Notes: a model not told the origin generated them from the sequence alone. A stretch of 64,000 nt of DNA from Jannaschia pagri (GCF_019655435.1 NZ_BPFH01000002.1:186001-250000), one strand, 5' to 3'; counted from the stretch's first letter, positions 33,439 to 43,202 are shown. Program-made: numbers and translations.

Positions 33439-34194
33439 ATGAACGTCAAACCAGACTTCACCCGCCACGCGAACCAGGCCACCACGGCCCCCGCCTATTT
33501 CAGTGTCCACGACATCCACGCCTACTATGGCGAAAGCTACATCGTCCAAGGCGTCAGCTTTAACGTCCACGAGGGCGAGATCCTCGCGCTCCTGGGCCGC
33601 AACGGCGCGGGCAAGACCTCGACCCTGCGGACCTGCGCGCGGGTCGGCGACCCGGAGTTGAAAAAGGGCGAGATCTGGCTGGATCACCAGCCGCTCCACA
33701 CGATGGAAGCCCATGCCGCCAGCCGCGCGGGTTTGGGCCTCGTGCCAGAAGATCGGCGGATCATCCCCGGCCTGACCGTCGAGGAAAACCTCAAGCTGGC
33801 CCAGATCGCCCCGCCCATCGGCTGGTCCATCGAGCGGCTGTATGAGTTGTTCCCCCGCTTGGGCGAACGCCGCAAGCAGGAGGGCGTGACCCTATCTGGC
33901 GGCGAACAGCAGATGCTGGCCATCGCCCGTGCGCTTGCCCGCGACGTCAAGGTTCTGCTGCTGGATGAACCCTATGAGGGCCTGGCCCCGGTCATCGTCG
34001 ACGAAATCGAGAAGACTCTGATCGAGATCAAAAAGCTTGGGATGACCACGATTATCGTGGAACAAAACGCCGTGCGCGCGCTTGAGTTGTCCGACCGGGC
34101 CGTGATCCTGGACACGGGCGGCGTGGTCTTCGACGGGACCGCTGCCGAGGTTCTGGCCGACGAAGGTCTACGTGCGGAATACCTGGCGATCTGA
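33439..34194 (+). CDS. LIV-type ABC transporter ATP-binding protein (LivF-like)
   Basis: The 251-residue ATPase has Walker A GRNGAGKTS, the canonical signature LSGGEQQMLAIARAL, Walker B VLLLDEPYEGLAP and switch histidine replaced by Gln (IIVEQNAV), as is normal for LivF. GGGGAGGA lies 8 bases before the ATG at 33439; the open frame extends back through the repeat region but lacks a start with such a site. The acs gene follows after 81 bases. Confidence 0.9.
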   Translation: MNVKPDFTRHANQATTAPAYFSVHDIHAYYGESYIVQGVSFNVHEGEILALLGRNGAGKTSTLRTCARVGDPELKKGEIWLDHQPLHTMEAHAASRAGLGLVPEDRRIIPGLTVEENLKLAQIAPPIGWSIERLYELFPRLGERRKQEGVTLSGGEQQMLAIARALARDVKVLLLDEPYEGLAPVIVDEIEKTLIEIKKLGMTTIIVEQNAVRALELSDRAVILDTGGVVFDGTAAEVLADEGLRAEYLAI

Positions 34195-34275
34195 CAAGCT
34201 ACGCACGACCGTGCCACAGTGACAGCGGGTCGGCCCGAGGAGGGGCCGCCCGTGAGCGACCGAGAGGGAGAGCCC

Positions 34276-36234
34276 ATGCTGGACGACAAAGATCCGATCT
34301 ATCCGCCGTCAGACGAAATGGCCGCCGGGGCCCATGCCGACCGCGCCACCTATGATGCGATGTACAAGGCCTCCATCGAAGACCCGGAGGCGTTCTGGGC
34401 CGAGCATGGCCAGCGCGTCGATTGGATCAAACCCTTTACGAAGGTCAAGAATACGTCCTTTGCGCCGGGCAACGTCGACATCAAGTGGTTCGAGGACGGC
34501 ACTCTGAATGTCGCGGCCAATTGCATCGACCGGCACCTGAAGGACCGGGGCACCCAGACCGCAATCATCTGGGAACCGGACGACGCCTCCGAAGAGGCCC
34601 AGCATATCAGCTACCAACAACTCCATGCCCATGTCTGCAAGATGGCCAACGTCCTCAAGGGCATGGGTGTCACCAAGGGCGACCGTGTTGTCCTGTATTT
34701 GCCCATGATCCCCCAAGCGGCCTACGCGATGCTGGCCTGCGCGCGGATCGGCGCAATCCATTCCATCGTCTTCGCGGGGTTCTCGGCCGATGCCCTGGCC
34801 GCCCGGGTGAACGGGTCCGAGGCCAAGGTTGTGATCACAGCCGATGGCGCCCCGCGCGGCGGGCGGGTCACGAACCTCAAGGACAACGTCAACCAAGCGC
34901 TGCTGCATTGCGACGACAGCGTGCAATGCCTGATCGTGAAGCGGACGGGCCAAGAGGTGGCGATGCGGCCCCAAGGCGATGTCTGGCTCCATGAGGCGGA
35001 GGACGGCATTTCCAACGATTGCCCACCAGAGGAAATGAACGCCGAAGACCCGCTGTTCATCCTCTATACGTCGGGCTCGACAGGGATGCCGAAGGGCGTG
35101 GTGCATACCACCGGCGGGTATCTCGTCTATGCCTCCATGACCCACCAATACACCTTCGATTATAAGGACGGAGACGTGTTCTGGTGCACAGCCGATGTCG
35201 GCTGGGTCACGGGCCACAGCTACATCGTCTATGGGCCGCTGGCCAATGGGGCCACGACCCTGATGTTCGAAGGCGTACCCACCTACCCCGATGCGGGCCG
35301 GTTCTGGGCCGTTTGCGAAAAGCACAAAGTGGCCCAGTTCTACACAGCCCCCACGGCCATTCGCGCCCTGATGGGCCAGGGGGACGAATGGGTCACCAAA
35401 TATGATCTGTCCTCGGTGCGTATCCTTGGCACCGTGGGCGAGCCGATCAATCCAGAGGCCTGGAATTGGTACAACGATGTGGTCGGCGGCGGTCGCTGCC
35501 CCATCGTCGACACCTGGTGGCAAACCGAGACGGGCGGCCATCTGCTGACCCCCCTGCCCGGCGCGACCCCGACCAAACCCGGCAGCGCGACATTGCCGTT
35601 CTTCGGTGTGCAGCCCGTGGTGCTAGAACCCACCAGCGGCGAAGAGATCACAGAGACTGCAACCGAAGGCGTGCTCTGCATGAAAGACAGCTGGCCGGCG
35701 CAGATGCGAACGGTCTGGGGAGATCACGAGAGGTTCGAAAAGACCTACTTCTCTGACTATAAGAACTACTACTTCACAGGCGACGGCTGCCGCCGGGATG
35801 CCGATGGTTACTATTGGATCACGGGCCGGGTCGACGACGTGATTAACGTCTCGGGCCACCGTATGGGCACGGCCGAAGTGGAATCCGCGCTCGTCGCCCA
35901 TGCAACCGTCGCCGAGGCCGCCGTCGTGGGCTACCCCCACGATATCAAGGGCCAGGGGATCTATGCCTATGTCACCTTGATGGGCGGCGTGGAGCCGACG
36001 CCCGAGTTGCGCAAAGAGCTAGAGACCTGGGTGCGCTCGGAAATTGGCCCCATCGCCAAGCCAGACCTGATCCAATGGGCCCCGGGGCTGCCTAAGACAC
36101 GGTCGGGCAAGATCATGCGCCGCATCCTGCGCAAAATCGCCGAAGACGATTTCGGTGCCTTGGGCGATACCTCTACGCTGGCCGATCCAAGCGTTGTCGA
36201 CGATCTGATCGAAAACCGAATGAACCGCGCCTGA
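34276..36234 (+). CDS. acs: Acetyl-CoA synthetase (AMP-forming)
   Basis: The 652-residue ligase activates acetate with ATP and CoA. It carries [14 protein letters not shown] (ATP loop), WWQTETGGH, and the C-terminal [14 protein letters not shown], in which K612 is the lysine known in this family to be switched off by acetylation. GAGGGAG precedes the ATG at 34276. It follows the LIV-type transporter in the same direction, and a CrbS-like kinase and ScfR-type regulator lie nearby, all pointing to controlled use of acetate or a compound giving acetate. Confidence 0.95.
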   Translation: MLDDKDPIYPPSDEMAAGAHADRATYDAMYKASIEDPEAFWAEHGQRVDWIKPFTKVKNTSFAPGNVDIKWFEDGTLNVAANCIDRHLKDRGTQTAIIWEPDDASEEAQHISYQQLHAHVCKMANVLKGMGVTKGDRVVLYLPMIPQAAYAMLACARIGAIHSIVFAGFSADALAARVNGSEAKVVITADGAPRGGRVTNLKDNVNQALLHCDDSVQCLIVKRTGQEVAMRPQGDVWLHEAEDGISNDCPPEEMNAEDPLFILYTSGSTGMPKGVVHTTGGYLVYASMTHQYTFDYKDGDVFWCTADVGWVTGHSYIVYGPLANGATTLMFEGVPTYPDAGRFWAVCEKHKVAQFYTAPTAIRALMGQGDEWVTKYDLSSVRILGTVGEPINPEAWNWYNDVVGGGRCPIVDTWWQTETGGHLLTPLPGATPTKPGSATLPFFGVQPVVLEPTSGEEITETATEGVLCMKDSWPAQMRTVWGDHERFEKTYFSDYKNYYFTGDGCRRDADGYYWITGRVDDVINVSGHRMGTAEVESALVAHATVAEAAVVGYPHDIKGQGIYAYVTLMGGVEPTPELRKELETWVRSEIGPIAKPDLIQWAPGLPKTRSGKIMRRILRKIAEDDFGALGDTSTLADPSVVDDLIENRMNRA

Positions 36235-36245
36235 GGTAACCTTCC

Positions 36246-36260
36246 TTAACGCGTCGTTAA
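36246..36260. promoter_or_regulatory. CtrA-type box (TTAA-N7-TTAA)
   Basis: TTAACGCGTCGTTAA is a perfect match to the alphaproteobacterial CtrA consensus TTAA-N7-TTAA, and also forms a CTTAACG/CGTTAAG palindrome. It lies 80 bases before the ATG at 36341. A small hairpin role behind acs is a second possibility. Confidence 0.55.
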
Positions 36261-36340
36261 GACCAGAGACCAAAAACCGTGGCGAACACTCTTTCGCCGC
36301 GGTATTTTTATGCGGGGGTGTGGTAGCACGGAGGAACGAC

Positions 36341-36835
36341 ATGTCGTTGATTTCTGCCATCGGGCCGGTGCAAGCGGCGCAGCTTTCAAACCAAGGACCA
36401 GGCGGTCAAAACACGTCTCAGGCCAGCACAGGTGCCGAGGATCAGACCACGTCAGATGCGCAACCTTCTGGCGCAGCCAACGCGTCCGGCGGCTCTAGCG
36501 CAGCGGAAACCACGCAAACGAACAGCCAAATCGCACCGGTCACGGCCAGCCGGGCGAGCAACGCACCCTCGAGCGGGCGACCAGGCTCGGACGGCAAGAC
36601 CAGCGTGGACAGCCCCCAGACTGCCGACCATCTGGACATCGCCTTTCGCCCTGATCTGAACGAAGATGATGCCCGGCGGTATGCCCAAGCCGCCCAGCAG
36701 CGGCTCATCACCCAAGAGCTTTTGTCCCGCATCCCCGTCCCGCTGGAGGCGATCCCCGCGCTCACCAACGAAGTCGGGAAAGTCCGCGATCTGGAAGACG
36801 GCCAGGCGCCCCAGGCCTATAAACGGACCGTCTGA
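36341..36835 (+). CDS. Hypothetical protein under a possible CtrA promoter
   Basis: The 164-residue protein has a low-complexity first half rich in Ser, Thr, Gln, Ala and Gly with no signal peptide, and an ordered, helical second half (DLNEDDARRYAQAAQQRLITQELLSRI). GGAGGA lies 5 bases before the ATG. No family is recognised. The flexible N-terminus and CtrA-type box upstream would suit a motility- or cell-cycle-linked protein; this is a guess from context. Confidence 0.75.
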   Translation: MSLISAIGPVQAAQLSNQGPGGQNTSQASTGAEDQTTSDAQPSGAANASGGSSAAETTQTNSQIAPVTASRASNAPSSGRPGSDGKTSVDSPQTADHLDIAFRPDLNEDDARRYAQAAQQRLITQELLSRIPVPLEAIPALTNEVGKVRDLEDGQAPQAYKRTV

Positions 36836-36948
36836 CGTCGGCGCCTATCGGTCCATGGGACGGACCGTGCCGGCTGTGACCGGGCGCGAAACGCTTTCCC
36901 TCGCGTCGGTCCTGGGATAAGCCGAGCCAAAATCGCAACGAGGACGGC

Positions 36949-37443
36949 ATGACACAATCCCACGACAGCGACGTCGCCTTTATCAAGGCCCTGGCCGAAT
37001 TGCTGCGCGAGAATGATCTGACCGAGCTAGAGGTCAAGCGCGAGTACGGCGATGACGACAGTCTGAATGTCCGCGTGTCCCGCCAGACCCCGCCCCCCGC
37101 GCCGGTGGCCGCCGTTCAGCATGTGGCCCCTGCCCCGGCAAGCGCCCCGGCGGCACCAGCTGCCCCGACGCCAGCACCCCAGGCAGTGTCCGAGGACCCC
37201 GCCCAAGATCCCGGCGCGGTCACATCCCCCATGGTCGGCACGGCCTATCTGTCGCCAGAGCCGGGTGCGGGCGCGTTCATTTCGGTCGGTGACACGGTGT
37301 CCGAGGGGCAAACGCTGCTGATCGTCGAAGCCATGAAGACCATGAACCAGATCCCGAGCCCCCGCGCGGGCACGGTGAAGCGCATCCTTGTGGAAGACGG
37401 TGCCCCCGTCGAGTTCGGGGCCCCCCTGGTCATCCTGGGGTAG
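36949..37443 (+). CDS. accB: Biotin carboxyl carrier protein of acetyl-CoA carboxylase
   Basis: The 164-residue protein has an N-terminal helical region, a Pro/Ala linker (about residues 45-80) and a C-terminal biotinyl domain. The biotinylated lysine is K130 in EAMKTMNQI (usual EAMKMMNEI). AccB carries carboxybiotin between AccC and the AccAD transferase in fatty acid synthesis. It is followed after 5 bases by accC. GAGGACGG precedes the ATG. Confidence 0.95.
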   Translation: MTQSHDSDVAFIKALAELLRENDLTELEVKREYGDDDSLNVRVSRQTPPPAPVAAVQHVAPAPASAPAAPAAPTPAPQAVSEDPAQDPGAVTSPMVGTAYLSPEPGAGAFISVGDTVSEGQTLLIVEAMKTMNQIPSPRAGTVKRILVEDGAPVEFGAPLVILG

Positions 37444-37448
37444 GCGCC

Positions 37449-38795
37449 ATGTTCAAGAAAATCCTGATCGCCAACCGCGGCGAAATCGCATTGCGCGTGG
37501 TGCGGGCCGCCCGTGAGATGGGCGTGGCCACGGTGGCCGTGCATTCCACAGCCGACGCGGACGCCATGCACGTGCGCATGGCCGATGAAAGCATTTGTAT
37601 CGGCCCGGCCCCCGGCACCCAGAGTTACCTGAACGTCCCGGCCATCATCTCCGCCTGCGAGATCACCGGCGCCGAGGCGGTTCACCCGGGCTATGGCTTC
37701 CTGTCGGAGAACGCGGCCTTCGTGCAGGTTCTCGAAGACCACGACATCAAGTTCATTGGTCCGTCGGCGGAACACATCCGCATTATGGGCGACAAGATCA
37801 CCGCCAAGGACACCATGAAAGAACTGGGCGTGCCCTGCGTCCCTGGCTCCGACGGTGGTGTCCCCGACATGGAGACGGCGCGCGCGGTCTCGGACGAGGC
37901 GGGCTATCCTGTCATCGTCAAGGCCACCGCAGGCGGCGGCGGGCGTGGCATGAAGCTAGCCAAGACGGCGGACGACCTGGAGACGGCCTTCCGCACGGCG
38001 CGATCCGAGGCCAAGGCTGCCTTCGGCAACGACGAAGTCTACATCGAGAAGTACCTGGGCACGCCCCGGCACATCGAAGTACAGGTCTTTGGCGACGGAC
38101 GCGGTGGCGCGGTCCACCTGGGCGAGCGCGATTGCTCGCTGCAACGGCGGCACCAGAAGGTCTTTGAAGAGGCGCCAGGCCCCTGCATCACGCCCGCGAT
38201 GCGGGCCGAGATTGGCAAAACCTGCGCCGAAGCTGTCGCGCGCATCGGGTATGCTGGCGCCGGGACGATCGAGTTCCTCTATGAAAACGGTGAGTTCTTT
38301 TTCATCGAGATGAACACCCGCCTTCAGGTGGAACACCCTGTCACGGAGGCGATCTTTGGCGTCGATCTGGTGCGCGAACAGATCCGCGTGGCCGCCGGTC
38401 TGCCCATGTCGTTCGGCCAAGACGACCTCAAGATCAACGGCCATGCCATCGAGGTCCGGATCAACGCGGAAAAGCTGCCAAGCTTCTCGCCCTCGCCTGG
38501 CACGATCACCCAGTACCATGCGCCGGGCGGCCTAGGGGTACGCATGGATAGCGCGCTCTACGATGGCTACCGCATTCCGCCCTATTACGACTCGCTCATC
38601 GGCAAGCTGATCGTCCATGGTCGGGACCGGCCCGAAGCCTTGGCGCGCCTGCACCGCAGCCTGGGGGAGTTGATCGTGGATGGCGTGGACACCACGATCC
38701 CGCTGTTCGACGCGCTTTTGGCGGAGCCGGACATCCAGACCGGAGATTACACGATCCACTGGCTGGAAAAGTGGTTGGAAACGAACCTCGGCTAA
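37449..38795 (+). CDS. accC: Biotin carboxylase subunit of acetyl-CoA carboxylase
   Basis: The 448-residue ATP-grasp enzyme carboxylates AccB-bound biotin with bicarbonate and ATP. It shows [16 protein letters not shown] at the start, the glycine-rich ATP loop [31 protein letters not shown], and the metal-site [16 protein letters not shown]. Length and motifs are standard. A hairpin at 38804-38821 closes the accBC unit. Confidence 0.96.
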   Translation: MFKKILIANRGEIALRVVRAAREMGVATVAVHSTADADAMHVRMADESICIGPAPGTQSYLNVPAIISACEITGAEAVHPGYGFLSENAAFVQVLEDHDIKFIGPSAEHIRIMGDKITAKDTMKELGVPCVPGSDGGVPDMETARAVSDEAGYPVIVKATAGGGGRGMKLAKTADDLETAFRTARSEAKAAFGNDEVYIEKYLGTPRHIEVQVFGDGRGGAVHLGERDCSLQRRHQKVFEEAPGPCITPAMRAEIGKTCAEAVARIGYAGAGTIEFLYENGEFFFIEMNTRLQVEHPVTEAIFGVDLVREQIRVAAGLPMSFGQDDLKINGHAIEVRINAEKLPSFSPSPGTITQYHAPGGLGVRMDSALYDGYRIPPYYDSLIGKLIVHGRDRPEALARLHRSLGELIVDGVDTTIPLFDALLAEPDIQTGDYTIHWLEKWLETNLG

Positions 38796-38803
38796 GGTCT
38801 GCG

Positions 38804-38821
38804 CCCCCTCTGTTCAGGGGG
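38804..38821 (+). terminator. Hairpin after accC
   Basis: CCCCCT (38804-38809) pairs with AGGGGG (38816-38821) over a 6-base loop, without a T tract. It is weak as a terminator. Confidence 0.4.
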
Positions 38822-38848
38822 GTCCCAAGGCGTCACGCATGGGCTAAA

Positions 38849-38874
38849 CCCCCAGAACCAAAGACTTCTGGGGG
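38849..38874 (+). promoter_or_regulatory. Hairpin covering the ribosome binding site of the lipoprotein gene
   Basis: CCCCCAGAA (38849-38857) pairs perfectly with TTCTGGGGG (38866-38874) over an 8-base loop. The right arm is the G-rich Shine-Dalgarno region, 5 bases before the ATG at 38880. Folding would hide the ribosome site and reduce translation. Confidence 0.55.
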
Positions 38875-38879
38875 GATCC

Positions 38880-39299
38880 ATGTTCGGACTTCGTATTTTG
38901 GCAGCGGCTGGGGTGGCTGTTGCCGCCTCTGCCTGCGTCTCAACCCCGGCGACCAACACCGCCGCGGCCACGCAAGCCCAGGCCCTGGGCATCCCGACGG
39001 GCAGCAGCCTCTATCGTGACCCGACCGTCGCAGCCGCCTATGACCAATCGGTGGCTCGGTTCGGCGGCGCCAACTGTGCTAGTGTCACGGCGGAGCAAAC
39101 CCGCCTGCAACGGCTCTATGCGGGGAACGCCGGAAACGTGCGCGCCGCCGGATTAGGCGCGATGCTGGCCGGTCGCGTGGTCGGTGGTCAGGCGGGCAGT
39201 CTGATCGGTCAAACGGGCGCCAATGTGGCCAATGATGCCCTGGACGGCCAAGCGAAGATCGACGCCATGTCACGGATTGCCCGGGCAAAGGGCTGCTGA
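38880..39299 (+). CDS. Putative lipoprotein with glycine-zipper-like region
   Basis: The 139-residue protein has a lipoprotein signal (VAVAASAC, Cys near 19). Residues about 92-118 (GLGAMLAGRVVGGQAGSLIG) are a Gly/Ala pattern like glycine-zipper outer-membrane lipoproteins. It has further cysteines near 62 and at the C-terminus that could pair. It sits between accC and aat, an order common in this bacterial group. Role unknown. Confidence 0.78.
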   Translation: MFGLRILAAAGVAVAASACVSTPATNTAAATQAQALGIPTGSSLYRDPTVAAAYDQSVARFGGANCASVTAEQTRLQRLYAGNAGNVRAAGLGAMLAGRVVGGQAGSLIGQTGANVANDALDGQAKIDAMSRIARAKGC

Positions 39300-39347
39300 C
39301 GCCAATCTAGCCTTTCCTCGGGCCGGGGTGGGATTTACCTTCGCCCC

Positions 39348-40010
39348 ATGCCGCGCGACACGTCAGAGATATCCGCCGAGACCCTGCTTATGGCCTATGC
39401 CAGCGGCGTGTTCCCCATGGCCGAAGATCGCGACGACCCAGATATTTTTTGGGTCGATCCAAAACTGCGGGGCGTGCTGCCGCTGGATGGCTTCCGCCTG
39501 TCACGCAGCTTGGCCAAAACCATTCGGCAAGACCGGTACTTGGTGACCCTGGACCAAGCCTTCGACCGGGTCATCGCCGGCTGCGCCGAGCGGGACGAAA
39601 CCTGGATCAGCGCCCCCATTGCGGGCCTCTATGGACAGCTGCACCGTCTGGGCTTCGCCCATTCGGTTGAGCTTTGGGATGGTGAGGCGCTGGTTGGCGG
39701 CGTCTACGGCGTCGCCATGGGCTCCGCGTTCTTTGGCGAATCCATGTTTTCCCGTCGTCGGGATGCCTCCAAAGTTGCCCTCGCATACCTCATCGCGACA
39801 TTGCGGCAGGCTGGATATGAGTTGTTCGACACGCAGTTTTTGACCGATCACTTGGCCTCCCTCGGGGCCGTGGAGATCCCGCGCGCGTCCTATCACCGCA
39901 AACTTCGTAAGGCGCTCAGCAAAAGCGCGCGGATGCCTTTTGACCTGCCGTCAGCGCAGGACGTCCTCGACACTCTACGGCAGCCGCCAGAGGCCAGTGC
40001 GCCTAGTTGA
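39348..40010 (+). CDS. aat: Leucyl/phenylalanyl-tRNA-protein transferase
   Basis: The 220-residue enzyme moves Leu or Phe from tRNA to N-terminal Lys or Arg of proteins, marking them for ClpAP. Family motifs: LLMAYASGVFPMAE, FWVDPKLRGVLPLDGFRLSRSL, GGVYGVAMGSAFFGESMFSR and DTQFLTDHLASLGAVEIPR. Its end overlaps by 8 bases with the end of the DUF2155 gene on the other strand. Confidence 0.95.
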   Translation: MPRDTSEISAETLLMAYASGVFPMAEDRDDPDIFWVDPKLRGVLPLDGFRLSRSLAKTIRQDRYLVTLDQAFDRVIAGCAERDETWISAPIAGLYGQLHRLGFAHSVELWDGEALVGGVYGVAMGSAFFGESMFSRRRDASKVALAYLIATLRQAGYELFDTQFLTDHLASLGAVEIPRASYHRKLRKALSKSARMPFDLPSAQDVLDTLRQPPEASAPS

Positions 40011-40374
40011 GCGAGGTCAGGCAGCGCAGAACCCAGACGTCATACCGACGATGTTCAAGCGCGTTCAACGCGGGCGAAGACGCCACCATCCAGCCTGCGA
40101 ACAATTCCTGGATCGCGCGCGCATCCACGACCTGAACCAGCGCAAAGGCATCGCCCGACGGGTTGTTGGCCGGGTATCGGCAATCATGCAGTGTCACTTG
40201 CAACGGGCCATAGGCCATCGTCTGCCCAATGGCCATTTCGACATCGACAACCTCGCCCGAGGTCTTGTCCAACGTCCGCAATACCGCACCGGGGCCCGCC
40301 CCGGTCCGAACGGCCTGGGCCTGCGCGCCGGTCGCAAAGGCCAAGCACAGCAGCAGGGCCGCCCGACTGAGCAT
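40003..40374 (-). CDS. DUF2155 domain secreted protein
   Basis: The 123-residue protein has a signal peptide (about residues 1-20, CLAFATGAQA) and a DUF2155 body: ARLRTLDKTSGEVVDVEM-like start, YGPLQVTLHDCRYP, then FAGWMVASSPALNALEHRRYDVWVLRC. The two cysteines may pair. Function of the family is unknown. Start overlaps the stop of the NDUFA12 gene by one base (TAATG), a gene pair conserved in alphaproteobacteria. Confidence 0.88.
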   Translation of the reverse strand: MLSRAALLLCLAFATGAQAQAVRTGAGPGAVLRTLDKTSGEVVDVEMAIGQTMAYGPLQVTLHDCRYPANNPSGDAFALVQVVDARAIQELFAGWMVASSPALNALEHRRYDVWVLRCLTSLN

Positions 40375-40751
40375 TACTCGGGGCTCCACGCCTCGTAGTC
40401 GGTGGCGGGCTTGACGTCCGCCCGCCGCAGCGACCCCTGGCGCATGAACGCGTCGGCGGTCCCCGTCAGGTTCGGCTGATGGGGCTTTTCCCAGGTCTTA
40501 TGGGCAATGGGGTCTTCGGTCGGCGGCTTGGCAAAGGTGTGGTGCAGCCAGCCGTACCATTCGGGTCCAACCCGCGTGCTGTCATTCTGACCGTTGTAGA
40601 TCACCCAACGACGGCTGTCGTCGCCGTTGCGGTAAAACACATTGCCCTGCTCGTCCTCGCCCACCTTGGTGCCATGGCGCGACGTGAAGAGCCGGGTGCC
40701 GACGGAGTCGCCGTCCCACCAGGTCACGAGACGTTTCAGCAGGCTGGCCAT
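40374..40751 (-). CDS. NADH:ubiquinone oxidoreductase accessory subunit, NDUFA12 family
   Basis: The 125-residue protein matches the NDUFA12/B17.2 family, a supernumerary complex I subunit shared by alphaproteobacteria and mitochondria. Motifs are GTRLFTSRHGTKVGEDEQGN, RRWVIYNG and VGPEWYGWLHHTF. It binds the outer part of the peripheral arm on the cytoplasmic side. The other complex I genes are not here. It is divergent from metY and co-transcribed with the DUF2155 gene. Confidence 0.92.
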   Translation of the reverse strand: MASLLKRLVTWWDGDSVGTRLFTSRHGTKVGEDEQGNVFYRNGDDSRRWVIYNGQNDSTRVGPEWYGWLHHTFAKPPTEDPIAHKTWEKPHQPNLTGTADAFMRQGSLRRADVKPATDYEAWSPE

Positions 40752-40902
40752 GGCTTCATCCTCCGCGCGGTCGTTGCCCCTTCCCTACACCGCAGGACCC
40801 GGCGGTCAAGGTGGCTTACGGTCCGTTCTGGGACAAGCGGCCCCTAGCCGTTCCCGGCGGCGGTCTGTATCCTGCGTCCCGACAGGCATGGGAGACACCG
40901 AA

Positions 40903-42210
40903 ATGACCGAAACACGCCAATACGGCTTTGACACCCTCCAAATCCACGCGGGCGCGCGCCCCGATCCGGCCACCGGCGCCCGGCAAACACCGATCTATCA
41001 ATCGACGGCCTTCGTGTTTCGTGACGCCGAACACGCCGCGGCCCTCTTCAACCTGCAAGAGGTCGGCTACATCTACTCGCGCCTGACCAACCCGACGGTC
41101 GCCGTCTTGCAGGAACGGATCGCGACGTTGGAAGGCGGCGTCGGCGCCGTCTGCTGCTCTTCAGGCCACGCCGCCCAGATCATGGCGCTGTTCCCGCTGA
41201 TGCAGCCTGGCTGCAACGTGGTGGCCTCGACCCGCCTCTATGGGGGAACGGTCACGCAATTCAGCCAGACGATTAAACGTTTCGGCTGGTCGGCGAAGTT
41301 CGTCGATTTCGACGATCCCAAAGCCGTGGCAGAGGCCATCGACGACAACACCCGCGCCGTTTTTGGGGAGGCCATCGCCAACCCCGGCGGTTGGATCATG
41401 GACGTGCGCGCCATCGCCGATGTTGCCGATGCGGCGGGCGTGCCGCTGATCATCGACAACACCACCGCGACCCCCTACCTAGTGCGGCCCATCGAACACG
41501 GCGCGACGCTCGTCGTGCATTCGACCACCAAGTATCTCACAGGCAATGGCACCGTGACCGGCGGCTGTGTGGTCGATTCGGGCAAGTTCGATTGGTCCGC
41601 CTCCGACAAGTTTCCGTCGCTCAGCCAGGCGGAGCCCGCCTACCACGGCCTCAAGTTCCACGAGACATTCGGCGGCCTCGCCTTCACCTTCCACGGCATC
41701 GCCATCGGCCTGCGCGACCTTGGGATGACCATGAACCCGCAAGCGGCGCACTACACGTTGATGGGCTGCGAAACCCTGTCCCTGCGGATGGAGCGGCACG
41801 TGGCCAACGCCGAAAAGGTGGCAAGCTGGCTCGAAGGACACCCCGCCGTGGCCCAGGTGACCTATGCCGGCCTGCCGTCGTCGCCCTACAACACGCTTGC
41901 GAAAACGGTCTGCCCCAAAGGTGCGGGCGGGCTGTTCACGTTCCGCTTGAAGGGTGGCTACGACGCCTGCGTCAAGTTCATCGACAACGTGGAAATCTTT
42001 AGCCACGTGGCCAACCTCGGCGACACGCGCTCGCTCTGCATCCATTCGGCAAGCACCACGCACCGCCAGCTGTCACCGGAACAACAGGAAGCGGCGGGCG
42101 CAGGCCCCGATGTGGTCCGTGTCTCCATCGGAATTGAGGATGCCGATGACCTGATCGCCGATCTGGACCAAGCCCTGGCAAAAGCTGCGCCCCAAATGGC
42201 CGCCGAATAA
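40903..42210 (+). CDS. metY: O-acetylhomoserine sulfhydrylase (MetY)
   Basis: The 435-residue PLP enzyme of the Cys/Met metabolism class makes homocysteine from O-acetylhomoserine and sulfide. PLP binds K210 in VHSTTKYLTGNG; other marks are QTPIYQSTAFVFRD, YIYSRLTNPT, CCSSGHAAQIMAL and the C-terminal LGDTRSLCIHSASTTH. Start is 40903 or the in-frame ATG at 40888. No SAM-II riboswitch was seen upstream. A hairpin follows at 42219. Confidence 0.9.
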   Translation: MTETRQYGFDTLQIHAGARPDPATGARQTPIYQSTAFVFRDAEHAAALFNLQEVGYIYSRLTNPTVAVLQERIATLEGGVGAVCCSSGHAAQIMALFPLMQPGCNVVASTRLYGGTVTQFSQTIKRFGWSAKFVDFDDPKAVAEAIDDNTRAVFGEAIANPGGWIMDVRAIADVADAAGVPLIIDNTTATPYLVRPIEHGATLVVHSTTKYLTGNGTVTGGCVVDSGKFDWSASDKFPSLSQAEPAYHGLKFHETFGGLAFTFHGIAIGLRDLGMTMNPQAAHYTLMGCETLSLRMERHVANAEKVASWLEGHPAVAQVTYAGLPSSPYNTLAKTVCPKGAGGLFTFRLKGGYDACVKFIDNVEIFSHVANLGDTRSLCIHSASTTHRQLSPEQQEAAGAGPDVVRVSIGIEDADDLIADLDQALAKAAPQMAAE

Positions 42211-42218
42211 AGGCCGCA

Positions 42219-42253
42219 CCACGACCAGGGGAGTATCATCGCCCCGGTCGTGG
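42219..42253 (+). terminator. Terminator-like hairpin after metY
   Basis: CCACGACC and GGGG (42219-42231, one bulged A) pair with CCCC and GGTCGTGG (42242-42253) around a 10-base loop, followed by a C/T tract. Confidence 0.6.
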
Positions 42254-42283
42254 CCCCTCCCTTCGATGTTCCAAAAATATGCC

Positions 42284-42316
42284 GGGGGTCCGGGGGCTGG
42301 CCCCCGGCGCTCCCCC
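42284..42316. repeat. GC-rich nested palindrome
   Basis: CCGGGGG-CTGG-CCCCCGG (42290-42307) sits inside an outer GGGGG/CCCCC pair. This type is a common intergenic palindrome in Rhodobacteraceae; it differs in sequence from the 4289 family. Confidence 0.6.
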
Positions 42317-42354
42317 TGCCAAAGGTCAAACCGATCTCAAACGGCGTGCCCAAG

Positions 42355-43041
42355 TCAATCGGGCGCCACCATTTCGACGATCAGGGTCACGGTAACCGAC
42401 TGAGTCACCTCTCCCGGCGCGATGGGCATTGACCGTGCCGCGGCCATCTCCATCATGACGGGACCGGGGGCCACGGGCACATGCCCCTCGCTGAGCGAGA
42501 CGATCCGACCAACGTCCAGACCCGCAGCCTCCGCGTAGATCGCGGCCTTGGCTAGGGCATCGGCCACGGCGTCGGCGCGCGCCGCATCTTCGCCCGGGCG
42601 CGGGTCTGACACACTGAAACTTAGCTGTTCCAGCCCGTTCGCCCCGTCGGCCACGGCTGCGTCAAGCAGTGGGCCAACCTTGTCGAGACCCCGAACGCGC
42701 ACCCGGAGCGTAGACCGCGCCACATAGCCAAGGATCCGAGGCGCCTGTCGATTTTCGCTGTGATCCCAGCGCGGTTGGAGCGACAGCTGCCCCGTCTGCA
42801 CATCTCGCGACGCGATGCCCTGGGCCGTGACTTGACCCAAAACCGCCTCCGTAGCCTCGGCCAAGGCGGCCATGGCATCCCCCGCAGCCTGGGCCTCTCG
42901 CACGACGGCCAAGGTGACGGTTGCCATATCGGGGACGACCTCGACCGTGCCCTGGCCCTGAACCTGGAGGCGGGCTGCGGTGGGCTCAGACACGGCAGGG
43001 GTTGCCCCGAGAAGGGCGAGGCAAAGGAAGAGGGCGCGCAT
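42355..43041 (-). CDS. SIMPL-domain (DUF541) periplasmic protein
   Basis: The 228-residue protein has a signal peptide (about residues 1-18, ATPAVS-EPT) and one SIMPL domain: VQGQGTVEVVPDMATVTLAV, DVQTGQLSLQPRWDH, YVARSTLRVRVRGLDKVG, then ARADAVADALAKAAIYAEAAGL. Relatives such as YggE/BP26 form channel-like multimers and counter oxidative stress. GGAG precedes the ATG at 43041. Confidence 0.9.
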   Translation of the reverse strand: MRALFLCLALLGATPAVSEPTAARLQVQGQGTVEVVPDMATVTLAVVREAQAAGDAMAALAEATEAVLGQVTAQGIASRDVQTGQLSLQPRWDHSENRQAPRILGYVARSTLRVRVRGLDKVGPLLDAAVADGANGLEQLSFSVSDPRPGEDAARADAVADALAKAAIYAEAAGLDVGRIVSLSEGHVPVAPGPVMMEMAAARSMPIAPGEVTQSVTVTLIVEMVAPD

Positions 43042-43202
43042 TGCAAACTCCGCATAGGGTGGAAAACGACCCATCCATCCTATTGGACCCGGCGGGTGCG
43101 TCATCTTGTAAATCTTTGCATAAGCGGGGTCTTGCCTTATGCTAGGGACTCCGGGCGGGCTGGCCTCGCCGGGCGAATACTCCCATGCTAGGGCCCTTGA
43201 GG

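Noticed and set aside
40752-40902. SAM-II riboswitch before metY
   Set aside because: Looked for because metY genes in alphaproteobacteria often carry one; the conserved segments are absent.
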